In this document: in pieces, positions 1 to 6,803 of the stretch
How positions within the stretch are numbered: position 1 is the stretch's first letter
How the letters are laid out: each line of letters begins with the position of its first letter
NCBI GenBank assembly: GCA_019348515.1
Contig: JAHWJF010000054.1
Location: 1 to 11,781, forward strand
DNA length: 11,781 nucleotides
From: Chloroflexota bacterium
GTDB taxonomy: Bacteria > Chloroflexota > Chloroflexia > Thermomicrobiales > UBA6265
Direction of reading: 5' to 3'
Notes under the pieces: generated by a model
What the model was told of the DNA's origin: nothing
The model's input: the letters and a program-made list of their open reading frames with translations, nothing else
Database searches by the model: none
Position numbers and translations under genes: made by a program

Positions 1-75
1 ATGAAGACTGATGCGTCGATGCGAGCGAGTATCCTGGCCATCAAGGAATCGCTAGTCCTGGACCGGGCCGGCTAA
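1..75 (+). CDS. Possible 3' end of a rightward gene (partial)
   Basis: Frame 1 is open from the first base to a TAA at 73-75, giving 24 residues that end in the sequence SLVLDRAG. It may be the tail of a gene that begins left of the window. The ATG at base 1 is probably just an internal codon. It converges on the cytochrome gene at 111-584, with 35 bases between the two stops. The piece is too short to assign a family, and an open frame of this size can occur by chance in GC-rich DNA. Confidence 0.3.
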   Translation: MKTDASMRASILAIKESLVLDRAG

Positions 76-89
76 CCCAGGCACAGCAA

Positions 90-105
90 AGAACGCCCGC
101 GTTCT
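90..105. terminator. Short hairpin between convergent stops
   Basis: A 6-bp perfect stem (AGAACG / CGTTCT) with a 4-base loop lies between the stop of the possible rightward gene (75) and the stop of the cytochrome gene (111). Its position suits a shared terminator. There is no T-run on either side, so intrinsic termination is only a possibility. Confidence 0.3.
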
Positions 106-110
106 CGGCC

Positions 111-584
111 CTAGCTGGCTGCTTCCGAGTTCAGGTACGCCGCAATATCCGCAATTTGACGGTCGCTGATTTCAGTGGGGAGATATGGTCCGGGCGGGGA
201 GGCGTGGCCAATGCCTTCGCGTACGAGCGGCAGCAATGAATCTGCCGTGACGGAGGAACCTGGGCTGCCGGGCGAGAGAATGTCGGGACCCGCGCCCCCC
301 GGGCCATGACATCCACTGCACCAGGTAGTGAACTGACGGCGCCCCTGAGTTACATCGCCCAGCGTCGCGGCGCCAGGTGAACTCGCCGCCAGGAGTCGCG
401 CCGCGGCGGTGGCGCTTGCAGCCTCGGTCGCCGACGCTATTTGCTCCGCACTGAGAGTAGCTGTCGGCGTGATCCCCAGTGCCTGGTTGATCTGGTCTTC
501 CGTCGCGCGACCGCAGGCCGCGCCTGCCAGTGCCACGCCGACCACCATGAACAAGAGTGTGAAGCGTCGACGCACAGGTTTCAC
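111..584 (-). CDS. Lipoprotein-anchored monoheme c-type cytochrome
   Basis: This is a small electron carrier, expected on the outer face of the membrane. The 157-residue product starts with a basic and hydrophobic signal (RRRFTLLFMVVGVALAGAAC) whose Cys24 is a likely lipidation site. A low-complexity Ala/Thr/Ser tether (about 37-75) follows, then one cytochrome c domain (about 76-155) with the heme motif CSGCH at 89-93 and the typical closing helix ISDRQIADIAAYL. The lipobox has Gly rather than Leu at -3, so it is not ideal. The mature part has no Met and no Lys. The usual Met-Pro loop reads GIGHASPPG, which leaves His126 as the only other likely iron ligand. The start is GTG at 584. A second GTG at 575 has a better ribosome site (GGGGTGA) and may be the true start. 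The gene follows lgt, whose product would lipidate it, and has its own promoter. Its redox partner is unknown. Confidence 0.86.
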   Translation of the reverse strand: MKPVRRRFTLLFMVVGVALAGAACGRATEDQINQALGITPTATLSAEQIASATEAASATAAARLLAASSPGAATLGDVTQGRRQFTTWCSGCHGPGGAGPDILSPGSPGSSVTADSLLPLVREGIGHASPPGPYLPTEISDRQIADIAAYLNSEAAS

Positions 585-653
585 CCCATCTCGAGCATCC
601 GTGGAGTCGGCACGGTGATTCGCCAGCCGCGGGACGGCGGTTTGGGTCGCGCG

Positions 654-682
654 AGGTTAGCAAGGAGACCGGGTCGTGTCAA
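654..682 (-). promoter_or_regulatory. Sigma-70-like promoter for the cytochrome gene
   Basis: On the minus strand a perfect -35 box TTGACA (677-682) is followed after 17 bases by TAACCT (654-659), which keeps the three most conserved -10 positions. It begins directly after the lgt stop codon and would start transcription near 647, about 60 bases ahead of the cytochrome start. The cytochrome could thus be made apart from lgt. Confidence 0.5.
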
Positions 683-1507
683 TCATGGCGCCTTGGTGGA
701 GGCGGCCTGGAGGGCTGAGTCCAATCGTTTTGACCAACGCGGATAGACGAGGAGTGCGATGCCAGTCGCAATGAGTCCCCAACTCAGCCAGTACGCCGCG
801 GGCAACGGCCCAAGATAGAGGCTGTCAGTGCGTATTCTCTCGATCAGGAAGCGCGCTAGGCCATAACTCATGAGATAGAAGGCGAGGACGTCACCGTGCT
901 TGAGCCATTTCGATCCTGGAATCCGGATTGCAAGCCAAGCCAGAGCTAGGGCGTTCGTCAGATTGAACAATGATTCATAAAGGAAGGTCGGATGGAACCG
1001 ATCGACATCGGCAAACGCGGCGGGTCGCTGGCCGGGATCGATCCAGAGGCCCCAGGGAGCGTTGGTCGGAGTTCCAAATGCCTCCTGATTTGCCCAATTG
1101 CCCCAGCGTCCTATTGCCTGTGCGAGCGCTACGCCCGGAATTACGGCATCGGTCCATCTGAAGAACGGTTGCCGTGAGCGCCAGCAAAGCACCGCGAATC
1201 CCAGGGTTCCGGCGACGAGAGCGCCATGAAAGGAGAGTCCACCCAGGCGGATGTTGATAGCCTCCCATGGGCGATCCAGAAAATACCCGGAGCGTAGCGC
1301 GACATAATACGCGCGAGCACCTAGGATTGAGAACAAGACCACCCAGGGCGCCGCGTCCAAAACCCAATCGGGATCCAAGCCAACACGCGCGGCCAGAACT
1401 CGAGTGAGCCAGACGCCGCAAATCACGCCGGCAAGCATGAAAAGGGCGTACCAGCGAACATCGATGCCGGCAATCGAGAATGCCACGGGGTCGGGAGGCG
1501 AAGGCAT
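683..1507 (-). CDS. lgt: Prolipoprotein diacylglyceryl transferase (Lgt)
   Basis: Lgt moves diacylglycerol from phosphatidylglycerol to the lipobox cysteine of prolipoproteins, the first step of lipoprotein maturation in the cytoplasmic membrane. The 274-residue length is normal. The family signature GRWGNWANQEAFG sits at 133-145 and contains the essential Arg134. Other marks are GGLSFHGAL (89-97, His94), HPTFLYESL (172-180), and Arg219/Glu223 in ARFLIERIRTD. Several hydrophobic segments (about 20-40, 50-72, 90-108, 122-138, 184-196, 205-222, 236-256) fit a polytopic membrane protein. The ATG at 1507 lies 28 bases after the sugar kinase stop and has only a weak ribosome site, so the gene is probably cotranscribed with pfkB and rel. 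Its downstream neighbour encodes a probable substrate lipoprotein. I am confident in the family. Confidence 0.97.
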   Translation of the reverse strand: MPSPPDPVAFSIAGIDVRWYALFMLAGVICGVWLTRVLAARVGLDPDWVLDAAPWVVLFSILGARAYYVALRSGYFLDRPWEAINIRLGGLSFHGALVAGTLGFAVLCWRSRQPFFRWTDAVIPGVALAQAIGRWGNWANQEAFGTPTNAPWGLWIDPGQRPAAFADVDRFHPTFLYESLFNLTNALALAWLAIRIPGSKWLKHGDVLAFYLMSYGLARFLIERIRTDSLYLGPLPAAYWLSWGLIATGIALLVYPRWSKRLDSALQAASTKAP

Positions 1508-1535
1508 TACCGATTTTCAGCCGATGCGAAACATA

Positions 1536-2528
1536 TCAATGGGAAAGGTTGGGGGCTGAGAGATCAGACTCGCCCAGAAAGTCGGCGAGGTCTGCCCGGC
1601 TCGGCAGGCCCGCCCATGCCCCTTGTCGCGTCGTGGCCAGGGCGCCGGCGGCGGCGGCATAGCGGATATCGTCGACTGAGAGGCCCCCCCACTGTGACGC
1701 CAGCGACCGCGCAATAATCGCGGCAGTAAACGCATCACCCGCCCCCGTAGGCTCAATCGCGTCAACCGCAAAGGCCGGCACGAAAGTGACCGTGGGTTCG
1801 CAGGTGAACCAGGATCCACGCTCTCCATCGGTGAGCACGACTGCTTGAGCTCCAAAGGCGAGAACGGTCTCGATTGCGGACTGAGGGGAGGTCGCTGATC
1901 CGAAGAGTCCGGTAGCATCGTCGAGGCTCAGTTTGACGAGCTGACTATGACTGGCGATCTCCTGACAAAGGGAGCGAGCGCTCCCGAGATCCGACCAGAG
2001 CGTAGGCCTCAGGTTGATGTCGAACACGACGGGTACACCACTCTGGCCCGCAAGGGCGACAGCCTCCAGGATGGCGTTTCTCGACGGCTGTGAGGAAAGT
2101 GAAACAGATCCAACGACTAGCGCGGCGAGACTCGGGATATCAGCGGCGTGCGCGTCGGCCGCGGTGAGACGGGTATCCGCTCCCCGCAAGAGCCAGAAAT
2201 GCCCGTCGCCACGCTCGTCTTTCCATGCATAGGCGAACGTCGTTGTCTCTTCGTCGGTCCGCTGCAGGCGAGACGTATCGACCCCTTCCGCGGCAAGTTG
2301 GACTCCGAGCCGCGATCCAAACGGATCGTTGCCGACGACGCCGCAGAACGCGCTCGGCAGGTCGAGACGCGCCAGCGCGACGGCGACGTTCGCTGGCGCC
2401 CCACCCGATCTCGCCACGAAGGTCTCCGCCAGGTCCAAAGTCGGCGCGCCGTCGGCCACGATGAAGTCGATGAGGATTTCACCAATCGACAACACCTGTC
2501 CGGCAATGATCGACGCGGCGGGGGCCAT
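1536..2528 (-). CDS. PfkB-family sugar kinase (fructokinase-like)
   Basis: This is an ATP-dependent carbohydrate kinase of the ribokinase/PfkB fold, cytoplasmic, 330 residues. PfkB signature 1 is SGGAPANVAVALARL (41-55). Signature 2, containing the anion hole and catalytic base, is EPTGAGDAF (259-267), with Asp265 as the base. The N-terminal strand VLSIGEILIDF and the segment FDINLRPTLW (169-178) resemble fructokinases and 2-keto-3-deoxygluconate kinases more than ribokinase. The exact sugar cannot be read from sequence. The ATG at 2528 lies two bases past the rel stop with no clear ribosome site, which suggests translational coupling. A GTG at 2495 (Val12), just before the first conserved strand, is a possible later start. 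The gene is part of the leftward rel-pfkB-lgt cluster. Confidence 0.93.
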   Translation of the reverse strand: MAPAASIIAGQVLSIGEILIDFIVADGAPTLDLAETFVARSGGAPANVAVALARLDLPSAFCGVVGNDPFGSRLGVQLAAEGVDTSRLQRTDEETTTFAYAWKDERGDGHFWLLRGADTRLTAADAHAADIPSLAALVVGSVSLSSQPSRNAILEAVALAGQSGVPVVFDINLRPTLWSDLGSARSLCQEIASHSQLVKLSLDDATGLFGSATSPQSAIETVLAFGAQAVVLTDGERGSWFTCEPTVTFVPAFAVDAIEPTGAGDAFTAAIIARSLASQWGGLSVDDIRYAAAAGALATTRQGAWAGLPSRADLADFLGESDLSAPNLSH

Positions 2529-2530
2529 CG

Positions 2531-4828
2531 CTAGATCACGGCTGAGCGCGCAGTGCTGGAACTGGTTTCCCGGCGAACTTCGTACACTTCGCGAACGCCT
2601 TCGAGTTTCTGAAGAATCGTGCTCAGCTGACCGATCCCCTCAACCTCAACGGTCGCGTACAGTGTAACGGTGCGGTCATCGTGCGTCGTCGTCAACACAC
2701 TGATGATATTGACCTTTTCGTCAGCCAGGACGGTGCTCACGTCTTTGAGCAACCCCACTCGGTCCCAGGCTTTGATCTGTACCGTGACCGGGAACGTGGC
2801 CTCCCCGTGGTCCCCCCACGTAACAGGCACCAGTCGTTCCGGTTCAGCAACGTTCACCATATTGGGGCAGTCCACCCGATGGACGGTGATGCCGCGGCCC
2901 CTCGTGACAAATCCAACAATCGGGTCGCCATTGACGGGCCGGCAGCACGTCGCGACATTCGTAAGGAGATCCCCTACGCCCATCACCTGGACTCTTGGGG
3001 GGGTGCGCGGCACCTGAATGTTCGCAGATGGCAGGAGCACTTCCTGCTCGCCGTGTTGCGCGAGGCGGACCGCGATCCGTTGGGACGAGATCGCACCATA
3101 GCCGATGGCGGCGAGGAGGTCTTCGAGCTTGGGATATTGTGGAAACGCCTTCAGCAGATCATCGGGCTTGAGCTCGACGCTCAGTCGCCGGAGCTCGCGC
3201 TCAAGTATCTCGCGCCCCTGGGCAATGTTCTCCTCCCGCTCCTGGCTACGGAACCAACGCCGGATCTTCTCTCGCGCTGACGCCGTGGTCACATATTCCG
3301 ATGAAGAGAGAAGCCAGTCGCGGTTCGGCCCGGACTTCGAGCGGCTGGTCAGGATCTTGACGACCTGGCCGTTTTGCAATCGGTAGTCGAGTGGGACGAG
3401 CTGGTCGTTTACCTTTGCGCCGACGCACTGATGCCCCACTTCGGTGTGGATTCGGTAGGCGAAGTCAACAGGCGTTGCCCCGGCTGGTAATTCGATGATG
3501 TCGCCCGCGGGCGTAAAAACGTAGATCTGCTCTTTGAAGACGTCCGACTTGAGGGACTCGACAAATTCCTCGGCGTCGGCAACCTGGTCCCGCCATTCCA
3601 TGAGCTGCCGGAGCCAGGCGACTTTGGCTTCGATCCGCGCGTCTGATCGACTGCCTTCTTTGTAACGCCAGTGTGCGGCGACTCCATGCTCCGCAGTGCG
3701 ATGCATCTCCCAGCTACGAATCTGAATCTCGATGGCATGACCGCCGGGCCCAACGACCGCCGTGTGGAGAGACTGGTACATGCTGTCCTTTGGAGTCGCG
3801 ATGTAGTCGTCGAACTCACCGGGAAGCGGGTGCCAGCGGGCATGGACAACGCCAAGGGCACCGTAGCAATCCTTGCGGTCGTTCACGAGTACTCGCAGAC
3901 CGATGACATCATAGATCTCATCAATGGATCGGCCCTTGGACAGCATCTTCCGGTAAATCGAATAGATATGCTTTGTGCGACCCGTGATCTCGGCGTCGAT
4001 TCCTGCTTCGCGCAGTGTTTCGAGGAGTTCCGCCTTGACCTCCTCGATGTAAGGCGCCGAATCGCGTGCCCGTTGCTCAAACTCGCGGCTAAGGGCTTTG
4101 TACGCCTCGGGGTTGATGTACCGGAAGGCGATATCTTCGAGCTCGGACTTGAATTGCCAGATGCCGAGCCTGTTCGCCAGCGGCGCAAATATCTCAAGCG
4201 TTTGGTGGGCAATGCGTGCTTGCTTCTGTGGCGACAGCGCGTCGAGAGTTCGCATGTTGTGGAGGCGGTCAGCGAGTTTGATGAGGACGACGCCAATATC
4301 GTCGACCATAGCCAGGAACATCTTGCGGAGGTTTTCGGCCTGTTGTGCCTTCTCCCGCGAACCCGCGTTCTCACCGTCATCGGCGGTCAAGGGGATGCGA
4401 CCCAGCTTGGTGACCCCGTCGACCAGCCGCGTAACCCGTTCGCCGAACTCGGATTCGATCCGCTCCAGAGTTACCGGGGTATCTTCGATGACGTCATGCA
4501 GCAGCGCACCGGCAATCGTTTCGACATCGAGCTGCATCTGTGCCAGGATCGTGGCCACGGCAATAGGGTGCATAACATACGGCTCGCCAGACCGCCGGAC
4601 ATCCCCATCGTGGGCCTCGATCGCGAGCTGAGCAGCCCGGGTGACAATGTCCAAACTTGCCGCGGGAGACGCAGCACTGATAGTTTGAACAAGCTGCTCG
4701 AGAGCATCGCAGATTTCTGCTGGCCGACCGTCGGAGCGTGCGGTCGCTGACGGTTCCCGGCAAAGCTCCGTGAGCGTCGGTGAGATGGCTGGCGCTCGTT
4801 CTGGTACGGGCGAGCGTCTGGGTGACAT
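2531..4828 (-). CDS. rel: Bifunctional (p)ppGpp synthetase/hydrolase (Rel/SpoT type)
   Basis: Rel makes the stringent-response alarmone (p)ppGpp from ATP and GDP/GTP and also degrades it. Numbered from ATG 4828 (765 residues), the HD hydrolase domain has His87, HDVIEDT (111-117) and LADRLHN with Asp187, all apparently intact. The synthetase domain has GRTKHIYSIYRKM (283-295), GEFDDYIATPK (337-347) and MYQSLHT (350-356). A TGS domain (about 434-494), a zinc-finger-like domain (Cys628, Cys629, His650, Cys654) and a C-terminal ACT domain (about 678-755) follow. These regulatory domains normally contact the ribosome. The frame is open back to a TTG at 4918, but the likely promoter (4884-4912) lies inside that extension, so I take the ATG at 4828. 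GTG at 4858 is also possible. No start has a good ribosome site. Residues 1-40 are low in complexity. The EFDD motif, rather than RxKD, is unusual beside an active-looking HD domain. Confidence 0.96.
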   Translation of the reverse strand: MSPRRSPVPERAPAISPTLTELCREPSATARSDGRPAEICDALEQLVQTISAASPAASLDIVTRAAQLAIEAHDGDVRRSGEPYVMHPIAVATILAQMQLDVETIAGALLHDVIEDTPVTLERIESEFGERVTRLVDGVTKLGRIPLTADDGENAGSREKAQQAENLRKMFLAMVDDIGVVLIKLADRLHNMRTLDALSPQKQARIAHQTLEIFAPLANRLGIWQFKSELEDIAFRYINPEAYKALSREFEQRARDSAPYIEEVKAELLETLREAGIDAEITGRTKHIYSIYRKMLSKGRSIDEIYDVIGLRVLVNDRKDCYGALGVVHARWHPLPGEFDDYIATPKDSMYQSLHTAVVGPGGHAIEIQIRSWEMHRTAEHGVAAHWRYKEGSRSDARIEAKVAWLRQLMEWRDQVADAEEFVESLKSDVFKEQIYVFTPAGDIIELPAGATPVDFAYRIHTEVGHQCVGAKVNDQLVPLDYRLQNGQVVKILTSRSKSGPNRDWLLSSSEYVTTASAREKIRRWFRSQEREENIAQGREILERELRRLSVELKPDDLLKAFPQYPKLEDLLAAIGYGAISSQRIAVRLAQHGEQEVLLPSANIQVPRTPPRVQVMGVGDLLTNVATCCRPVNGDPIVGFVTRGRGITVHRVDCPNMVNVAEPERLVPVTWGDHGEATFPVTVQIKAWDRVGLLKDVSTVLADEKVNIISVLTTTHDDRTVTLYATVEVEGIGQLSTILQKLEGVREVYEVRRETSSSTARSAVI

Positions 4829-4883
4829 TTCAGTAAATGCTTTCAGGGGTAAATCCACAATCCTTGGGCAATCGAGGGTCGAA

Positions 4884-4912
4884 ACTGTAGAGAAGTCTCG
4901 GCTCCACGTCAA
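4884..4912 (-). promoter_or_regulatory. Sigma-70-like promoter for rel and its operon
   Basis: On the minus strand TTGACG (4907-4912) and TACAGT (4884-4889) are separated by exactly 17 bases, close to the sigma-70 consensus. Transcription would begin near 4877, about 50 bases before the ATG at 4828. This would drive rel, pfkB and lgt, and perhaps the cytochrome gene. It also argues against the TTG start at 4918. Confidence 0.6.
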
Positions 4913-5039
4913 CGGCAATTAGGCAAGCAATGGAAAACCTTTGAGTCGCGGGAGCTAGCGATGCTGGTCACGCTCGTCATGTGTACCATAAGTGGCAGTG
5001 GCATCCTCAACGGATCGGGTTGTTCGCAAGGCCAGGCTA

Positions 5040-6293
5040 ATGAGTCGAACCATGGTTGTCGATTCTGCAAGTGCAAGTGACAGACTTCTCCATCCCGACG
5101 AGGCGCGGGAGAAGATTTTTGAGCGGTTGCGGCAGTTGCCAGCACAGGAGGTCGCGCTACGAGATGCGCCATGGCGGGTGCTCGCCAGAGACGTGGTGGC
5201 GGCTGAGGACCATCCTCCGTTTCCCGCGGCAACAATGGACGGATACGCCGTCATCGCGGACGACCCGTCGCCCTGGCGTGAGATCGTCGGCAGGCAGACG
5301 GCCGGGTACGTAGACGAGATCGACGTCACTCTCGGCACGGCGGCGTGGATCACAACGGGCTCCCCAGTTCCGCGCGGAGCGACCGCGGTCGTACCGGTGG
5401 AAGTCACCGAGCTCGCCGACGAGCACGTGATCATTCACCAGGATCACGTCGAAGCCGGGGCGAATATCCGGCCCGTCGGGATCGACTTGGCGAAGGGCGC
5501 CAGCATCCTGCGAGCCGGTGACGTGCTTGGCCCCCCCGAAATGGGACTGCTGGCCGCGATGGGAGTCGATCCTGTGTCGGTTGTGCGACGGCCAAGAGTG
5601 AGCGTACTGTCGACTGGGAACGAGCTTGTCGAACCGGGAGAAACGCCCGGCCCCGGTCAGATTCGTGACTCTAATCGTTTCAGCCTGATCGCGGCGCTGC
5701 AGGAAGCCGGCGCGGAGGTCATCTGGGATGGGCGAGGAGCCGATGATCTCGACGCGCTAAGAATGTCGCTGATTACGCGCGTCGCGGAAAGTGATGTCGT
5801 CATCACCAGTGGTGGCGTCTCAATGGGTGATCTTGACCTGATCAAACCGCTCCTCTCCGAACTTGCCGACGTGCACTTCCGACGTGTGTTCATGAAGCCG
5901 GGTAAGCCGTTCAATTTCGCGACTTCTGGTGATGCGCTCATATTCAGCCTTCCAGGCAACCCGGTTTCCGCGCTCGTCAGCTTCGAGGTTTTCTTGCGGC
6001 CGGCGTTGCGCAGCATGCTGGGAGCGAAAGAGATTGATAGGCCTCAAGTGCAAGTGCGGATCGCCCATGCCGTTCAGCCGTCTGATCGTATTGAGTTCCA
6101 GCGAGCTGTTGTTGCGGTAACCCCGGATGGAAGCCTCGAGGCACGGACCACAGGTTCCCAGGCGTCATCCCGGTTAGCGTCTCTCATCGGCGCCAACGCG
6201 CTGGTCGTCATTCCTCCAGGTACGGACCGCCTCGCTGCCGGTTCGCGTGTTGATGCGCTTCTGGTGGCGCCCATTGCTTCCGGCACTCGTTAG
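5040..6293 (+). CDS. moeA: Molybdopterin molybdotransferase MoeA
   Basis: MoeA inserts molybdate into adenylylated molybdopterin, the last general step of molybdenum cofactor synthesis, in the cytoplasm. From ATG 5040 it has 417 residues, close to the usual 400-420. Visible family motifs are ATMDGYAV (64-71, Asp67), STGNELVEPG (191-200), QIRDSN (207-212), SGGVSMGDLD (257-266), KPGKPF (286-291) and the MoCF-domain segment LPGNPVSALVSFEVF (304-318). I chose 5040 because AAGGCCAGG lies just upstream at a suitable distance. A GTG at 4992 would add 16 residues with no family counterpart, and ATG 5052 is a further option. The gene diverges from rel. I find no convincing promoter in the gap. The other cofactor gene, moaD-moaE, lies 510 bases downstream beyond a small ORF. 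Confidence 0.95.
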   Translation: MSRTMVVDSASASDRLLHPDEAREKIFERLRQLPAQEVALRDAPWRVLARDVVAAEDHPPFPAATMDGYAVIADDPSPWREIVGRQTAGYVDEIDVTLGTAAWITTGSPVPRGATAVVPVEVTELADEHVIIHQDHVEAGANIRPVGIDLAKGASILRAGDVLGPPEMGLLAAMGVDPVSVVRRPRVSVLSTGNELVEPGETPGPGQIRDSNRFSLIAALQEAGAEVIWDGRGADDLDALRMSLITRVAESDVVITSGGVSMGDLDLIKPLLSELADVHFRRVFMKPGKPFNFATSGDALIFSLPGNPVSALVSFEVFLRPALRSMLGAKEIDRPQVQVRIAHAVQPSDRIEFQRAVVAVTPDGSLEARTTGSQASSRLASLIGANALVVIPPGTDRLAAGSRVDALLVAPIASGTR

Positions 6294-6436
6294 TCAATGC
6301 AAACAGCAGGACGCCGAAAACGATTGGACGGTCTTGGGCCGTACGCAGACGTCGGGCGGCGCTGCTACCATCGACTCGCGTCGCAGGGACTCGAGTCTAT
6401 CGGACGAGCATGCGGTTGTGCCGTAGTAGGGTATGG

Positions 6437-6442
6437 AAGGAG
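6437..6442 (+). promoter_or_regulatory. Ribosome binding site deciding the small-protein start
   Basis: AAGGAG lies six bases before the ATG at 6449 and three before the ATG at 6446. The spacing favours 6449 and rules out the earlier ATG at 6410. A strong ribosome site here is the best sign that the small frame is a real gene. Confidence 0.65.
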
Positions 6443-6448
6443 CGCATG

Positions 6449-6676
6449 ATGGAACCGGGCGAGTTGAAGTATGGAGTGCCAAATGTGGTCTACGACATCA
6501 TCCAGACCGTTGGTAACCTCCTCCAGGGCGTAGAGAAAATGATGGAATACGCGGAAGACGCCGAGAAGGCCGGTGATGGCGAGGCGGCGACAGTGTTTCG
6601 TACGGTGGCCGATGGGAATCGGGTGGCTTCACAGGCGTTATTGAGGCGGCTGAACGCGCACCTGAACAATCTCTAA
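6449..6676 (+). CDS. Small helical protein of unknown function (75 residues)
   Basis: I do not recognise this protein. From ATG 6449 it has 75 residues, preceded by AAGGAG. Residues about 12-35 (VVYDIIQTVGNLLQGVEKMM) and 43-72 look like two amphipathic helices joined by a short turn around AGDGEAA, so a helical hairpin or one half of a four-helix bundle is plausible. It has no signal peptide, no convincing membrane segment and no cysteine, so a metal or redox role through Cys is unlikely. It sits between moeA (155 bases upstream) and moaD-moaE (127 bases downstream) on the same strand. The gaps are too wide to assert an operon. The position hints at, but does not show, a link to molybdenum cofactor. 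The ribosome site and clean helical pattern support a real gene. Confidence 0.68.
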   Translation: MEPGELKYGVPNVVYDIIQTVGNLLQGVEKMMEYAEDAEKAGDGEAATVFRTVADGNRVASQALLRRLNAHLNNL

Positions 6677-6707
6677 TTCGTCGGCTCCTTCGCGTCTCGC
6701 TGCACCC

Positions 6708-6778
6708 ATCCGGGCTGACCGGATCAGTGATCGGTCCGTCAATCGGCTCAAGCCCCTGTGAGTCGGCTTGGTATCCGG
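6708..6778 (+). promoter_or_regulatory. Possible structured leader of moaD-moaE with competing hairpins
   Basis: Three short inverted repeats lie in the 127-base gap before moaD-moaE. The first is ATCCGG / CCGGAT (6708-6713 with 6719-6724). The second is an 8-bp stem with one bulged G (6717-6736) that reuses CCGGAT, so the two exclude each other. The third is CAAGCC / GGCTTG (6749-6754 with 6765-6770). A second ATCCGG at 6773-6778 could also pair with CCGGAT. This resembles an attenuator, but stems this short arise easily by chance in GC-rich DNA. Confidence 0.28.
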
Positions 6779-6803
6779 GTAGCACGTTCTTACGGAAGGT
6801 CAC

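Noticed and set aside
3671..4750. A 359-residue open frame on the plus strand opposite rel
   Set aside because: It lies wholly inside rel, which has complete family motifs. The frame has no recognisable domain and looks like an antisense shadow from high-GC codon use.
4992..5039. The GTG at 4992 as the start of moeA
   Set aside because: The extra 16 residues have no counterpart in MoeA and no good ribosome site precedes the GTG. The ATG at 5040 has AAGGCCAGG upstream.
6388..6397. The 10-base palindrome GACTCGAGTC in the moeA to small-protein gap
   Set aside because: It has no loop, no second copy and no nearby promoter that I can identify, and palindromes of this size occur by chance.
6768..6796. 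TTGGTA-17-TACGGA as a promoter giving a leaderless moaD-moaE transcript
   Set aside because: The -10 match is poor and overlaps the ribosome site, which would be pointless in a leaderless message.
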